Shown: positions 1 to 11,077 of the stretch, piece after piece
Layout: the number at the start of each line of letters is the position of its first letter
How positions within the stretch are numbered: position 1 is the first letter of the stretch
Assembly: GCA_937996535.1 (NCBI GenBank)
Contig: CALKVF010000074.1
Span: 23,349-87,348, forward strand
DNA: 64,000 bases
Direction: 5' to 3'
Source of the DNA: an uncultured Novosphingobium sp.
GTDB lineage: Bacteria; Pseudomonadota; Alphaproteobacteria; Sphingomonadales; Sphingomonadaceae
The notes under the pieces: model-generated
Database searches by the model: none
What the model saw: only the letters and a program-made list of their open reading frames with translations
Told to the model about the DNA's origin: nothing
Made by a program: the position numbers and the translations under genes

Positions 1-1
1 G

Positions 2-811
2 GAAAAGCCCGGCAGCCGGGTGGTTCAGATCAATGGCGCGGCGGCCCCGGCGGTGCGGCTGGGCGAATGGCTCTCGCTCGGCTGGCTGACCCCGGCGATG
101 GACCGCCTGTTTGCCGAAGGCGCGGGCGCGCGGCGGCGCTATCTCGATCGGCTGGTACTGGCGCTGGAGCCGGGCCACGCCCGCAACGCCGCGCGGGCCG
201 AAGCCGCGCTGCGCGAACGCAACCGCCTGCTGGGCGATCCGGCTGAGCCCGATCCGCAGTGGCTCGATGCGCTGGAGGGTCAATTGGCCGAGGCCGGAGC
301 CGCGGTGGCCCAGGCCCGAGCGCGGCTGGTCGGCAGGCTGGGCACGGCACTGGCCGCGCTGCCCGATGCGCCCTTTGCCCGGCCCGAGCTGGACTATCGC
401 CCGGGCGGGCCGCTCGATCCCGCAGAACTAACCGCTGCACTGGCCGCTGGCCGCCGCCGCGACCGCGCGGCGCAGCGCACCCTGATCGGCCCGCACCGCG
501 ATGAACTCAGCGTGGTCATGGCCGGCAAGGATCAGCCCGCCGCCGAATGTTCGACCGGCGAGCAGAAGGCGATGCTGATCGCGATCACTCTGGCCCATGC
601 CGGACTGCTCGATCAGGCCCAAGCCGGGGTGCTGCTGCTTGACGAAGTGGCTGCCCATCTCGATCCGGTCCGGCGCGAGGCGCTGTTCGACCGGCTGCGC
701 GCCGGATCGGCGCAGGTCTGGCTGACCGGCACCGAACTGCCCCCGTTCGAGGCGATCCTTGGCGAAGCGGCGGTGTGGCGCGTCAGCGGGGGGCTGGCGG
801 AGCGGCAGTAG
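2..811 (+). CDS. recF: DNA replication and repair protein RecF (C-terminal part)
   Basis: RecF is a cytoplasmic SMC-like ATPase that helps load RecA at single-strand gaps. The reading frame is open from the window edge, so the N-terminal Walker A region lies outside; the GTG at 20 is internal, not a start. Visible are the ABC-type signature CSTGEQKAML and the Walker B segment GVLLLDEVAAHLDP followed by the D-loop, in the order and spacing expected for the RecF C-terminal half. The last 29 nt overlap the convergent esterase gene. Family identity is secure from the signature, Walker B and C-terminal WLTGTE motif; only the start is missing. Confidence 0.93.
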   Translation, partial: EKPGSRVVQINGAAAPAVRLGEWLSLGWLTPAMDRLFAEGAGARRRYLDRLVLALEPGHARNAARAEAALRERNRLLGDPAEPDPQWLDALEGQLAEAGAAVAQARARLVGRLGTALAALPDAPFARPELDYRPGGPLDPAELTAALAAGRRRDRAAQRTLIGPHRDELSVVMAGKDQPAAECSTGEQKAMLIAITLAHAGLLDQAQAGVLLLDEVAAHLDPVRREALFDRLRAGSAQVWLTGTELPPFEAILGEAAVWRVSGGLAERQ

Positions 812-1499
812 CGCGCGCCTTGGGCAGCGCTTTGGCCACTACCTCCACCGTCGATCCCACCAAGAGGTCAATCCCCGCAAGGGTCGGGTGGATGTGATCG
901 GCCTGAACCAGCTGCGGCTGATCATAGACCGGCTCAAGGAAGAACGGCACCAATGCCGCGCCGTGCCGCTTGGCCAGCGCGGGGTAGATCGGATCGAACT
1001 TGCCCTGATAATCCGCCCCCAGATTGGGCGCAGCCTTCATCCCCAGCAGCAGAGCGGGCACCTTGCGCTGTTCCAGCTTGCCGAGCAGCGCATCAAGATT
1101 GGCGCGGGTCTCGGCGGGCGGGACCGCGCGCAGCATGTCGTTTCCGCCCAGGCTGATCAGCACCAGCGCCGGCGGCTTGGGCAGGCTGCCAAGCACGAAC
1201 TCAAGCCGCTGCAGCCCATCGGCGGTGGTATCGCCCGACACCCCGGCATTGACGATCTTGGCATTGATCCCGCGGGCGCGTAGCGCGGCTTCGAGCCGGG
1301 CGGGATAGCTTTGCCCCGGTTCAAGCCCGTATCCGGCAAACAGGCTGTCCCCCAGCGCCACGATGGTCAGCTGATCGCCCATCACCGGCGGCGGGGGCAA
1401 GGCCTCGGCATCGCTGGCCTGGGGTTGCGGCGCAGCGGCTTGCTGGCCGCAAGCGGTCAGCGTCAGGGTTGCGGCGGCCAGCGCCCATATCCATTTCAT
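783..1499 (-). CDS. GDSL/SGNH arylesterase, TesA-like lipoprotein
   Basis: A predicted esterase or lysophospholipase of the SGNH fold (238 aa). Sequence shows an N-terminal hydrophobic stretch ending in the lipobox LTAC, which predicts a lipid-anchored envelope protein. After a short A/Q/P spacer come the SGNH blocks: GDSLFAGYG (nucleophile Ser), the Gly block SGDTT, the Asn block GGND, and the catalytic pair DHIHP near the C-terminus. E. coli TesA lies divergent from ybbA-ybbP, and the same arrangement is seen here 60 bp away, supporting a TesA-type assignment. The substrate cannot be read from the sequence. The 3' end overlaps recF. Confidence 0.88.
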   Translation of the reverse strand: MKWIWALAAATLTLTACGQQAAAPQPQASDAEALPPPPVMGDQLTIVALGDSLFAGYGLEPGQSYPARLEAALRARGINAKIVNAGVSGDTTADGLQRLEFVLGSLPKPPALVLISLGGNDMLRAVPPAETRANLDALLGKLEQRKVPALLLGMKAAPNLGADYQGKFDPIYPALAKRHGAALVPFFLEPVYDQPQLVQADHIHPTLAGIDLLVGSTVEVVAKALPKARATAAPPAPR

Positions 1500-1559
1500 C
1501 GTGCAAGCTCCGTGTAATCCGCGCTGGGCCTTTCGCTCTAGCTATGGCATCTCCGCGCC

Positions 1560-2252
1560 GTGACAAGCCCCCTTCCTGCCGTTTCGGCATCGAACCTCAC
1601 CCTCACTCTTGGCCGGGGCACCAGCGCGGTGGAAATCCTGCGCGGGATCGATCTGGCCGTGCCGCAGGGCCAGACGCTGGCCCTGCTCGGCCCGTCGGGA
1701 TCGGGCAAAAGCTCGCTGATGGCGGTGCTGTCGGGACTGGAGCGCGCCACTTCGGGCAGCCTCGAAGTGGCCGGCGCCGATTTCGCGCGGATGGACGAGG
1801 ATGGCCTCGCCGCCGCACGGCGCGGGCGGATCGGGGTGGTGCTGCAAGCCTTCCACCTGCTGCCGACGATGACCGCGCTCGAAAACGTGATGACCCCGCT
1901 CGAACTGGCCGGGATGCCCGCCGCCCGCGAGCGCGCCGCGGCTGAACTGACCGCGGTTGGCCTTGGCCACCGGCTTGACCATTACCCCGCCCAGCTTTCG
2001 GGCGGCGAGCAGCAGCGCGTGGCGATTGCCCGCGCGCTGGCCCCGCGCCCCGCGCTGGTCTTTGCCGATGAGCCGACCGGCAACCTCGATGCCGCAACCG
2101 GCAGCGCGATCATCGACCTGCTGTTCGCCCGACGCGCCGAAACCGGCGCCACGCTGGTGATCATCACCCACGATCCGGGGCTGGCGCAGCGCTGCGAACG
2201 GGTCATCACGCTCGCCGATGGCCGTCTTGCCAGCGACACCGCCGCCGAATGA
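1560..2252 (+). CDS. ABC transporter ATP-binding protein, YbbA/LolD family
   Basis: ATPase subunit (230 aa) of a MacB/LolCDE-type ABC system. Walker A is GPSGSGKSS, the signature is LSGGEQQR, and Walker B reads ALVFADEPTGNLD, where the EPTGNLD ending is typical of the LolD/FtsE/YbbA group. The start is GTG at 1560; no better start lies upstream in frame, and the divergent esterase begins 60 bp away. The stop overlaps the ATG of the permease gene (ATGA at 2249-2252), so the two are translationally coupled. By neighbourhood with the esterase this looks like YbbA rather than LolD, whose partner permease would be much smaller. Confidence 0.93.
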   Translation: MTSPLPAVSASNLTLTLGRGTSAVEILRGIDLAVPQGQTLALLGPSGSGKSSLMAVLSGLERATSGSLEVAGADFARMDEDGLAAARRGRIGVVLQAFHLLPTMTALENVMTPLELAGMPAARERAAAELTAVGLGHRLDHYPAQLSGGEQQRVAIARALAPRPALVFADEPTGNLDAATGSAIIDLLFARRAETGATLVIITHDPGLAQRCERVITLADGRLASDTAAE

Positions 2253-4777
2253 GCCCGCATCGCGCTATCGGCTGGGGCGCGGCCTGGGCGATTGCCCGGC
2301 GTGACCTGTCCGCCCGGTTCCGCGGGCTGCGACTGCTGCTGGTCTGCCTGTTTCTCGGCGTTGGCGCGCTGGCGGCAATCGGCACGCTGACCGGCGCGAT
2401 CGAGCGCGAGCTTTCCAGCCGGGGGCGCACGATCCTCGGCGGCGATATCGAAGTGGCGGTGTGGCAGCGCGCGCCCAGCCCCGCCGAAAGCGCGGCACTC
2501 CGCGCGCTGGGCCCGGTTTCGGCCGGGCTGCGGATGCAGGCGATGGCCCATGCCGGTGATCTGGCCGCGCCGATCGAACTCAAGGCCGTCGATGCCGCCT
2601 GGCCGCTGGTTGGGCGCTTGACGCTGAAGGATGGCCGCCGGGTCGGCGCGCCGCCCGCGGGCACTGCCTGGCCGGCCGAAGGCGCGGCGCAGCGCCTGGG
2701 GATCGGAGCGGGCGGCACTGTAACCATCGGCGCCCTGCCGCTCCGCGTTGGCGGGATCATCGCCGATGAGCCCGACCGGCTCGGCGAAGGCTTCACCCTT
2801 GGCCCGGTGGTGATCGTCGCGGTCGATTTTCCCGCCCGCGCCGGGCTGACCGCGCCGGGGGCGATGTATCGCACCAAGATCCGCATCGCGCTGCCGCGGG
2901 CCAGCGATCCGCAAGGCGTGGTAGATCGGCTCAAGGCGCGCTTCCCCTCATCCGGGTTTGAAATCCGCACCCGTGACAAGGCCGCGCCGGGGGCCGAGCG
3001 GTTCGTCTCGCGGATGGGCGATTTTCTGGTGCTGGTTGGCCTGGCCGCGCTGGTCATCGCCGGGATCGGGATTGGCGGGGGCGTATCCTCCTACCTCGAA
3101 GCCCGCCGCACCAGCGTTGCCACACTCAAGGTGCTGGGCGCCACCAGCCGCGACATTGCGCGGATCTACCTCCTGCAGATCACCGCCGCCGCGCTGGTCG
3201 GGAGCGCGGCCGGGCTGATCGCCGGGGTGCTGGTCACCCCGCTGCTGGGCCAGGCGCTGGGCAGCCTCCTGCCAGTGGCGCCGGGGCTGGTGATCGATCC
3301 CGGCGCGCTGCTGCGCGCGGCGCTCTATGGACTGTTGGTCGCGCTGGTCTTTGCCGCGCCGCCGCTACTTACCGCCCGGCGGTTTCCGGCGATGGCGCTG
3401 ATGCGCGCACGGGTTTCGCCGCTCGGGCGGCACTGGCGCGACAGTGTGCTGCCGGTCGGGCTGGGCATGGCCGGGATCGCAGGCCTTGCGCTCGCCACCG
3501 CGCGCCAGCCGGTGGTGACGCTGTGGTTCCTCGGCGGATCGCTCGCCCTGCTGGGGCTGCTCGGCGCATTGGGCGCAGCGGTGCGCCGCATCGCCCAGCG
3601 CCTGCCCCGACCCGAGCGTCCGCTGCTGCGCCTCGCGCTCGCCAATCTGCACCGCCCCGGCGCGCAGACCGGCGCGCTGGTGACGGCGCTGGGCTTTGGC
3701 CTTTCAGCCTTCGTGCTACTCGCGGCGGTCCAGACCAGCCTCGATGCCAATATCGCCGCGCGCGTGCCCAACCGCGCGCCTGACTATTTCGTGCTCGACC
3801 TGCCGCGCGATCGGGCCGGCGAATTTCAGCAGGTGGTGACCCAGCTCGCCCCGGCGGCGCAGGTGCGCATGGTCCCCGCGCTGCGCGGCGCGATCCTTGC
3901 CTATGGGCCTGAGACGGCAATGACCCGGGTGGCCGATCTCAAGGAAATTCCCGACGATGCCTGGCCGCTGCGCGGCGAGCGCGGGCTGACCTATGCCGAC
4001 ACCGTGCCCGAGGGCAACACGCTGACCGCCGGATCGTGGTGGCCGCGCGGCTATGCCGGCGAGCCGCTCGTCTCGATCGACGAAAAGCTGGCGCAGGCGC
4101 TCAACCTCCACATCGGAGACAAGCTGACCATCGGGCTGATGGGGGTGGAGCGCACCGCGCGGATCGCCTCGCTGCGGCGGATCGACTGGGACAGCATGGG
4201 CTTCAACTATGTGCTGGTGTTCAGCCCCAATGCGATTGCCGATGCCCCCCACAATTTGGCCGCAACCATCGACCTGCCCCCGGCTGCGCCGCGCGGGGCC
4301 GTGCTGCGGGCGCTGGTCCGCGCCTTTCCGGCCAGTTCGGTGATCGAGGTGGGCGGCGTGTTGAGCCAGGCCCGCGACCTGCTGAGGCAGGTAAGTTTGG
4401 CGATCCTTGCCGCAGCTTCAGTCGCAGTGTTGGCGGGGATCGCAGTGCTGCTGGGCGCAATTGCGGCGGCGCGGGCCAGCCGGCTCTACGACAACGTGAT
4501 CCTGCGCGTGCTGGGCGCCAGCCGCCGCCAGTTGCTGCTGCTGCAACTGGTCGAATATGTCCTGCTTGCGACCCTGCTGGCGCTGGTTGCGCTGGTGCTG
4601 GGCAGCGCGCTCGCCTGGCTGGTGGTGGTCAAGCTGTTCGCGTTTGATTGGCTGCCGGGCTGGCCGCAGATCCTGGCCGTGCTGGGCGCGGGGCTGGCTC
4701 TGGTGATCGGCTTCGCGCTGGCCGGCTCGCTCCCGCTGCTGCGGGCGCGGCCGGCACAGGCGCTACGCGAGCTTTAG
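2249..4777 (+). CDS. ABC transporter permease, YbbP/FtsX-like
   Basis: Large permease (842 aa) of the FtsX-like superfamily. The N-terminus has one membrane segment (about residues 28-48), then a periplasmic domain, a block of three membrane helices near residues 255-375, further helices near 400-450, a second periplasmic domain, and a C-terminal FtsX-type helix triplet near 720-830. This double FtsX layout and length match YbbP. It is coupled to the ATPase by an ATGA overlap and ends one base before the convergent TonB receptor. The family exports or extracts hydrophobic molecules from the inner membrane; the cargo here is unknown, though the neighbouring esterase hints at lipids. Confidence 0.9.
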   Translation: MSPHRAIGWGAAWAIARRDLSARFRGLRLLLVCLFLGVGALAAIGTLTGAIERELSSRGRTILGGDIEVAVWQRAPSPAESAALRALGPVSAGLRMQAMAHAGDLAAPIELKAVDAAWPLVGRLTLKDGRRVGAPPAGTAWPAEGAAQRLGIGAGGTVTIGALPLRVGGIIADEPDRLGEGFTLGPVVIVAVDFPARAGLTAPGAMYRTKIRIALPRASDPQGVVDRLKARFPSSGFEIRTRDKAAPGAERFVSRMGDFLVLVGLAALVIAGIGIGGGVSSYLEARRTSVATLKVLGATSRDIARIYLLQITAAALVGSAAGLIAGVLVTPLLGQALGSLLPVAPGLVIDPGALLRAALYGLLVALVFAAPPLLTARRFPAMALMRARVSPLGRHWRDSVLPVGLGMAGIAGLALATARQPVVTLWFLGGSLALLGLLGALGAAVRRIAQRLPRPERPLLRLALANLHRPGAQTGALVTALGFGLSAFVLLAAVQTSLDANIAARVPNRAPDYFVLDLPRDRAGEFQQVVTQLAPAAQVRMVPALRGAILAYGPETAMTRVADLKEIPDDAWPLRGERGLTYADTVPEGNTLTAGSWWPRGYAGEPLVSIDEKLAQALNLHIGDKLTIGLMGVERTARIASLRRIDWDSMGFNYVLVFSPNAIADAPHNLAATIDLPPAAPRGAVLRALVRAFPASSVIEVGGVLSQARDLLRQVSLAILAAASVAVLAGIAVLLGAIAAARASRLYDNVILRVLGASRRQLLLLQLVEYVLLATLLALVALVLGSALAWLVVVKLFAFDWLPGWPQILAVLGAGLALVIGFALAGSLPLLRARPAQALREL

Positions 4778-4778
4778 C

Positions 4779-7277
4779 CTACCACTTGAAGCGGGCGGTG
4801 CCGCCCCAGGTGCGCGGCTGGTTGGTATAGCCCGAGATCGAGCCCGGCTGGGCCACCGAATCGAAGATCGCCACGATGTAGCGGTCATTGGTGAGGTTGC
4901 GGCCCCACAGCGACAGTTCAAGGCCATTGGCCAGCGCATAGCTGACCGACACGGTCAGATCCTGCACTTCGCGCTTGAACGGGCGCGCCGCGGCAAAGGC
5001 CGGGGCATAGCTGACCACCGCGCCGGTGGAACTGCGCTGGATGAAGCCGGGCAGGCCCTCGATCACCTGGACCGGGCTTTCATAGTGGAAATCGCCGCGC
5101 AGGGTCAGGCGGTGGCCGTTGGCGAAGCCGTGGCTCCACTGCGCCCCCCAAGTGGCCGAAATGCCGGGGATCCCTGCCGGACGGGTGCCGCTGGCATCGC
5201 CCAGCGGCGAGCCGGGGAAGCTGTCATACTTGGGATCGAGCCAGACCAGCGAGAGGTTGAGCGCGACATCGGCCGTAGGCTTGACCTGCCCGTCAAATTC
5301 GACGCCGTTGGTGCTCTGCTGCCCGGCATTCGTCAGGGCAAAGCCGGTGCCGGTGAAGGTGTTCGACTGGAAGCCCTCGATCGTCTGGTGGAAGAAGGTC
5401 AGGTTGGCATTGGCCAGCCCCCAATCGCCCTTGATCCCCAGTTCCCAGACCTTGGCGGTTTCCGGCCCGGCAAAGCGCGACCCGGTGGTGAGGTTCGCCA
5501 CCAGCAAGCCGGCGCCCGAAAGCGCGGCGTAATCCGACGCCAGCGGGCGGCTATCGCGCGACAGGTTGAACGAGCTGGCCTTGAAGCCGGTGGCATAGCT
5601 CAGATAGCTTTTCACATGGCGGCCCAGATCGATCGCGACGCGCGCGGTCCAGCTCCACTTGCCGTCGCGGGTCTTGCCGCTTTCGACCGCATTGGGGAAG
5701 TTGCGGAACGGGGGCAGGAACTGGAACGGACGCAGCGCGCTGGCACCATAGGCCGCGAGGTTAAGCGACGAGAACAGATCGGTGCCCACCGTGTTTGAGG
5801 TCACGTCCTTGGCATCGTGGGTGTAGTTCGCACCCAGCGTCAGCGTCACGCCCGGGCGGGCCTTGAAATCGCCATTGGCGAAGACCGACCAGGCCGCGTT
5901 GTCCATCGCGAAATCATCGAACAGGCCCTGCCCGGCGGCAAAGAAGCGGCCGGTGTTTGAACCGAACAGCCCGGTTTCCAGCGCGCTCACCCCGCCGCCC
6001 GAAAGCAGGTCGGCATAGGAGCGGAAGCGGCTGCCATAGGTCAGCGCCGTGCGATAGCGCAGGTCTTCGTTGAAGTAATACCCCCCGACCATCGCGTTGA
6101 ACACGTCAAGGAAGCCCACGCTGGCGCGCAGTTCCTGGGTGAAGGTGCCGACATCCAGATCGGCGCGGTTGCTGCCGATCAGGTCGGCGCTGGTGAAGTC
6201 CGAATCCTGGTTCGCCAGGGTGTGGCTTTCGCGCCAGGCGGTGATCGAGGTCAGCTTTAGCGGCCCGACCGCATAGTCGGCCTGGGCCGAAACGCCCCAG
6301 TTGTCTATCTTGTTGGCCGAAGCAAAGTTGGACCAGGCCACATCGGCAAAGGGCCTGGCGGCATCGTTGACGTGCCCGCCCAGCAGCTCGATCGCGCTGG
6401 TCGCGGCCGAACGGCGCAGGTTGACCACGGCGCAGCAATTTTCATCGATGCGGTCATAGTCGGCGATCAGGCGGACCGAGAGGCGGTCATTGGGCGCATA
6501 CTTGAGCTGCCCGCGGGTGAACCAGCGGTTGCGCTCGTTGGGCTTGTCGCCCGCACCCGGATCGCTGACATAGCCATCGCGGCGATTGATCCCGGCAGCA
6601 AGGCTTGCGGCCAGATTGTCGCTCAGCGGGCCGGTGACATAGCCCTTGGCCACAACCGCGCCGAAATTGGCCACGCTGCCCTCAAGCCCGCCGTGGAAGC
6701 GGAACTGCGGCTCGCGCGTGATGATCGAGATGACGCCGGCGCTGGCGTTCTTGCCGAACAGCGTCGATTGCGGCCCGCGCAGCACTTCCACGCGGGCAAC
6801 ATCGGGCAGATCGCCGATCTGGGCGGCAGCGCGGCTGCGATAGACCCCGTCGACAAACACTCCGACCGACGGTTCGATCCCGGGATTGTTGGCCCCGTTG
6901 CCGAAGCCGCGGATGATGAAATTGGTCGCGCTGGGATTTTGCAGCTGCGTCACCCGCAGCGCCGGCACCACCAGTTGCAGATCCTTCAGGTCGCGCAGCT
7001 GCGCGCGCTCGATCGCGGCGCCCGTCGCCACCGATACGGCCACCGGCACGTCCTGCAGGGTCTGCTCGCGCTTGGTCGCGGTGACGACGATCACCTCGTC
7101 ATCGCCCGCGCCGGGAATGGCATCGTCGGCGGCAGGCGCGGCTTCTTCGGCTGCAGGAAGTGCTTCTTCCTCAACCGGTTGGGCCGCAGCGGCCGCCGAT
7201 TCGGTGTCCTGGGCATGGGCGATGGCGGGAAAGGCGGCGGCGGCCAGCAAGGCGGCGCGGAACAGGGTAAGCTTCAT
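4779..7277 (-). CDS. TonB-dependent outer-membrane receptor
   Basis: Outer-membrane beta-barrel receptor of 832 aa. It starts with a signal peptide ending near AHAQ, then an Ala/Glu/Pro-rich spacer (about residues 24-60), a TonB-box-like segment DEVIVVTATKRE, a plug domain (QDVPVAVSV, then FIIRGFGNG and VFVDGVYRSR, VEVLRGPQSTLFGKNASAG) and a long barrel ending in FKW, the usual terminal aromatic residue. The style matches the abundant sphingomonad receptors for plant or aromatic compounds and siderophores. The substrate is not deducible. A CC pair sits in an early barrel loop. It is divergent from typA with two inverted repeats between them, and convergent with the ABC permease. Confidence 0.93.
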   Translation of the reverse strand: MKLTLFRAALLAAAAFPAIAHAQDTESAAAAAQPVEEEALPAAEEAAPAADDAIPGAGDDEVIVVTATKREQTLQDVPVAVSVATGAAIERAQLRDLKDLQLVVPALRVTQLQNPSATNFIIRGFGNGANNPGIEPSVGVFVDGVYRSRAAAQIGDLPDVARVEVLRGPQSTLFGKNASAGVISIITREPQFRFHGGLEGSVANFGAVVAKGYVTGPLSDNLAASLAAGINRRDGYVSDPGAGDKPNERNRWFTRGQLKYAPNDRLSVRLIADYDRIDENCCAVVNLRRSAATSAIELLGGHVNDAARPFADVAWSNFASANKIDNWGVSAQADYAVGPLKLTSITAWRESHTLANQDSDFTSADLIGSNRADLDVGTFTQELRASVGFLDVFNAMVGGYYFNEDLRYRTALTYGSRFRSYADLLSGGGVSALETGLFGSNTGRFFAAGQGLFDDFAMDNAAWSVFANGDFKARPGVTLTLGANYTHDAKDVTSNTVGTDLFSSLNLAAYGASALRPFQFLPPFRNFPNAVESGKTRDGKWSWTARVAIDLGRHVKSYLSYATGFKASSFNLSRDSRPLASDYAALSGAGLLVANLTTGSRFAGPETAKVWELGIKGDWGLANANLTFFHQTIEGFQSNTFTGTGFALTNAGQQSTNGVEFDGQVKPTADVALNLSLVWLDPKYDSFPGSPLGDASGTRPAGIPGISATWGAQWSHGFANGHRLTLRGDFHYESPVQVIEGLPGFIQRSSTGAVVSYAPAFAAARPFKREVQDLTVSVSYALANGLELSLWGRNLTNDRYIVAIFDSVAQPGSISGYTNQPRTWGGTARFKW

Positions 7278-7331
7278 GGGCGGGGCCTATAATCGCTTCC
7301 CCGGGGAACACCAGAGCCATGGCGCCAAAGC

Positions 7332-7347
7332 CAAGGCAGTTGCCTTG
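7332..7347. promoter_or_regulatory. Inverted repeat upstream of the TonB receptor
   Basis: CAAGGCA-GT-TGCCTTG has two perfect 7-base arms and a two-base centre. It lies 55 bp upstream of the receptor start in the 173-bp divergent spacer, where an operator would be expected. No regulator gene is adjacent, so the binding protein is unknown. Confidence 0.4.
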
Positions 7348-7400
7348 CCCCGTCAGCAAAGCTTGCCCGAACGGGCTACATCGGGTAGGGGCGCGCGCAA

Positions 7401-7415
7401 TGTTGCGGTGCAACA
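7401..7415. promoter_or_regulatory. Inverted repeat upstream of typA
   Basis: TGTTGC-GGT-GCAACA has perfect 6-base arms and lies 36 bp upstream of the typA ATG. It could be a DNA operator or a small leader hairpin. It has no T-tract, so it is not an intrinsic terminator. Confidence 0.35.
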
Positions 7416-7450
7416 GGCACCCGCCCTCCTCCAATATTCGAGAACCGATC

Positions 7451-9283
<1,833 letters not shown>

Positions 9284-9286
9284 GGC

Positions 9287-9302
9287 CGGGCCGCAAGGCC
9301 CG
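9287..9302 (+). terminator. GCAA-loop hairpin after typA (weak terminator candidate)
   Basis: CGGGCC-GCAA-GGCCCG forms a 6-bp GC stem with a GNRA tetraloop four bases after the typA stop. No T-run follows, so it may protect the 3' end or pause polymerase rather than terminate by itself. Confidence 0.4.
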
Positions 9303-9339
9303 ACTCGCGCTGGCGAAACCGATCGGCTAATTGGACGCG

Positions 9340-10497
9340 ATGGATACCGCGGACCTGCGCATTGCCCTGGTAACAGGCAACTACAACTATGTCCGGGACG
9401 GGGCCAATCAGGCCCTGAACCGGCTGGTTGAATACCTGCTGCGCCAGGGTGCGCAGGTGCGCGTCTATTCCCCCACCGTGCCCGAACCCGCGTTCGAGCC
9501 GCAGGGCGATCTGGTCAGCGTGCCGAGCGCGGCGATCCCCGGCCGTCCCGAATATCGCTGGCCGCTAGCGCTATCCCGGCGGGTGCGGCGCGATCTGGCC
9601 GCGTTCAACCCCAACGTCGTCCATGTCGCCTCGCCCGACGTGGTGGCCCACCGCACGGTCAGCTGGGCGCGCCGCCGCGGCCTGCCGGTCTGCGCCTCGG
9701 TCCACACCCGGTTCGAAACCTATTTCCGCTATTACAACCTCGCCTGGCTTGAACCGGTGATGGTGGCGATCCTGCGGCGCTTCTACCGGCGCTGCGATGC
9801 GCTGGTGGTGCCTTCGGAATCGATGGCCCAGGTGCTGCGCGAACAGCGCATGAACTATGACATCGACATCTGGTCGCGCGGGGTCGATCGCACGATCTTC
9901 CACCCCGATCAGCGCTCGCTCGAATGGCGCCGCAGCCTTGGCGTGGGCGATGATGAAGTGGTGGTCGGCTTCCACAGCCGGCTGGTGATGGAAAAGGGGC
10001 TCGACGTCTTTTCCGACACGATCGACGAACTGCGCCGCCGCGGGGTCAGGCACCGTGTGGTGATCGTCGGCGATGGCCCGGCCCGCCAGTGGCTCGAAAC
10101 CCGCCTGCCCGACGCAATTTTCGCAGGCTTCATGGCCGGGCAGGATCTGGGCAAGGCGGTCGCCTCGATGGACGTGTTGTTCTTCCCCTCGACCACCGAG
10201 ACCTTCGGCAATGTCAGCTTGGAAGCAATGGCCAGCGGTCTGCCGGTGGTGGCCGCCGCGGCAACCGGCAGCCAGAATCTGGTCGATAACGGGGTGTCGG
10301 GCCGGCTGATCCGCCCCGGCGCGGTCCACAGCTTTGCCGAGGCCCTGCGCGGCTATATCGAACAGGCTGACCTGCGCGCCGCCCACGGCGCTGCCGGTGA
10401 ACGCCGCAGCCGCGATTTCAGCTGGGACCAGATCAATCAGGTGGTGGCCGACACCTATCTGCGGCTGATCCGCCAGAAGTCCGCCCAGCGCGGCTGA
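9340..10497 (+). CDS. Glycosyltransferase family 4 protein
   Basis: A GT-B fold retaining glycosyltransferase (385 aa). The N-terminal half has the acceptor-side pattern VTGNYNYVRDGANQALNRLV and a conserved HTRFETYFRYY segment. The C-terminal half carries the GT4 donor-site block STTETFGNVSLEAMASGLPV, containing the E-x7-E motif. It resembles cytoplasmic mannosyl- or glucosyl-transferases that glycosylate membrane lipids, but donor and acceptor cannot be assigned. A TTG three codons upstream (9331) is an alternative start; neither candidate has a clear Shine-Dalgarno site. It is convergent with the small membrane protein 16 bp downstream. Confidence 0.87.
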   Translation: MDTADLRIALVTGNYNYVRDGANQALNRLVEYLLRQGAQVRVYSPTVPEPAFEPQGDLVSVPSAAIPGRPEYRWPLALSRRVRRDLAAFNPNVVHVASPDVVAHRTVSWARRRGLPVCASVHTRFETYFRYYNLAWLEPVMVAILRRFYRRCDALVVPSESMAQVLREQRMNYDIDIWSRGVDRTIFHPDQRSLEWRRSLGVGDDEVVVGFHSRLVMEKGLDVFSDTIDELRRRGVRHRVVIVGDGPARQWLETRLPDAIFAGFMAGQDLGKAVASMDVLFFPSTTETFGNVSLEAMASGLPVVAAAATGSQNLVDNGVSGRLIRPGAVHSFAEALRGYIEQADLRAAHGAAGERRSRDFSWDQINQVVADTYLRLIRQKSAQRG

Positions 10498-10513
10498 GCG
10501 GCAAAGGCCTGCT

Positions 10514-10963
10514 TCAGCGCAGCATGCCGCGGGCGAGCGCGCGCTGGCAATATTGCCAGAAGAACACCACCGCGGCCACGATCACCAGCGGGATGATCTT
10601 GCCGCCAAAGCCCGATCCGCCCGCGGGCGGATGGCTGAACTGATAGCCGAAACTGGCGATCGCCCCGATGAGCGATAGGACAAAGGCGCTGGCTGCGTGG
10701 CGCGATCGCACCAGCATCAGCAGCGATCCCGCCACCGAGCCCCAGACGCCCAGCGCCCAGCCGATCTGCGCCCACAGCGGAAAGCTGTCGATCCAGGCAA
10801 GGATTGCCTGCGGATCGCCCGCGCCCTTGAGCCAATCGGTGCTGCGCAGCCGGGTCATGGTGTAATCCGCCGCGCCGAACGCGTTCCAGACAAGGCCGAG
10901 CAGAGCGACCAGCCAATAGCCAAGCCCGGGCTTGCTGGCCGGTGTGGTGGATGCCTGTTCCAT
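10514..10963 (-). CDS. Small four-helix membrane protein, function unknown
   Basis: 149 aa with four predicted membrane segments: around GYWLVALLGLVWNAFGA, IGWALGVWGSVAGSLLML, SAFVLSLIGAIASFGY and IIPLVIVAAVVFFWQY. A conserved-looking GAADYTMTRL follows the first helix. The start at 10963 is preferred over an upstream in-frame ATG (10999) because a strong GGGGGAAGC Shine-Dalgarno element lies directly before it. I recognise this as a type of hypothetical inner-membrane protein common in sphingomonads, without known function. It is divergent from rarA and convergent with the glycosyltransferase. Confidence 0.75.
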   Translation of the reverse strand: MEQASTTPASKPGLGYWLVALLGLVWNAFGAADYTMTRLRSTDWLKGAGDPQAILAWIDSFPLWAQIGWALGVWGSVAGSLLMLVRSRHAASAFVLSLIGAIASFGYQFSHPPAGGSGFGGKIIPLVIVAAVVFFWQYCQRALARGMLR

Positions 10964-11077
10964 GCTTCCCCCTTTCGCCCCGCCGCGATGCAAGGGCATA
11001 AGCGGAGGCTATCATGGAAGTGGAACCGCGCCAAACGGCTGGTGCAAAACGCCGCCCAAGGCTCTAGGGTCGCCCGC

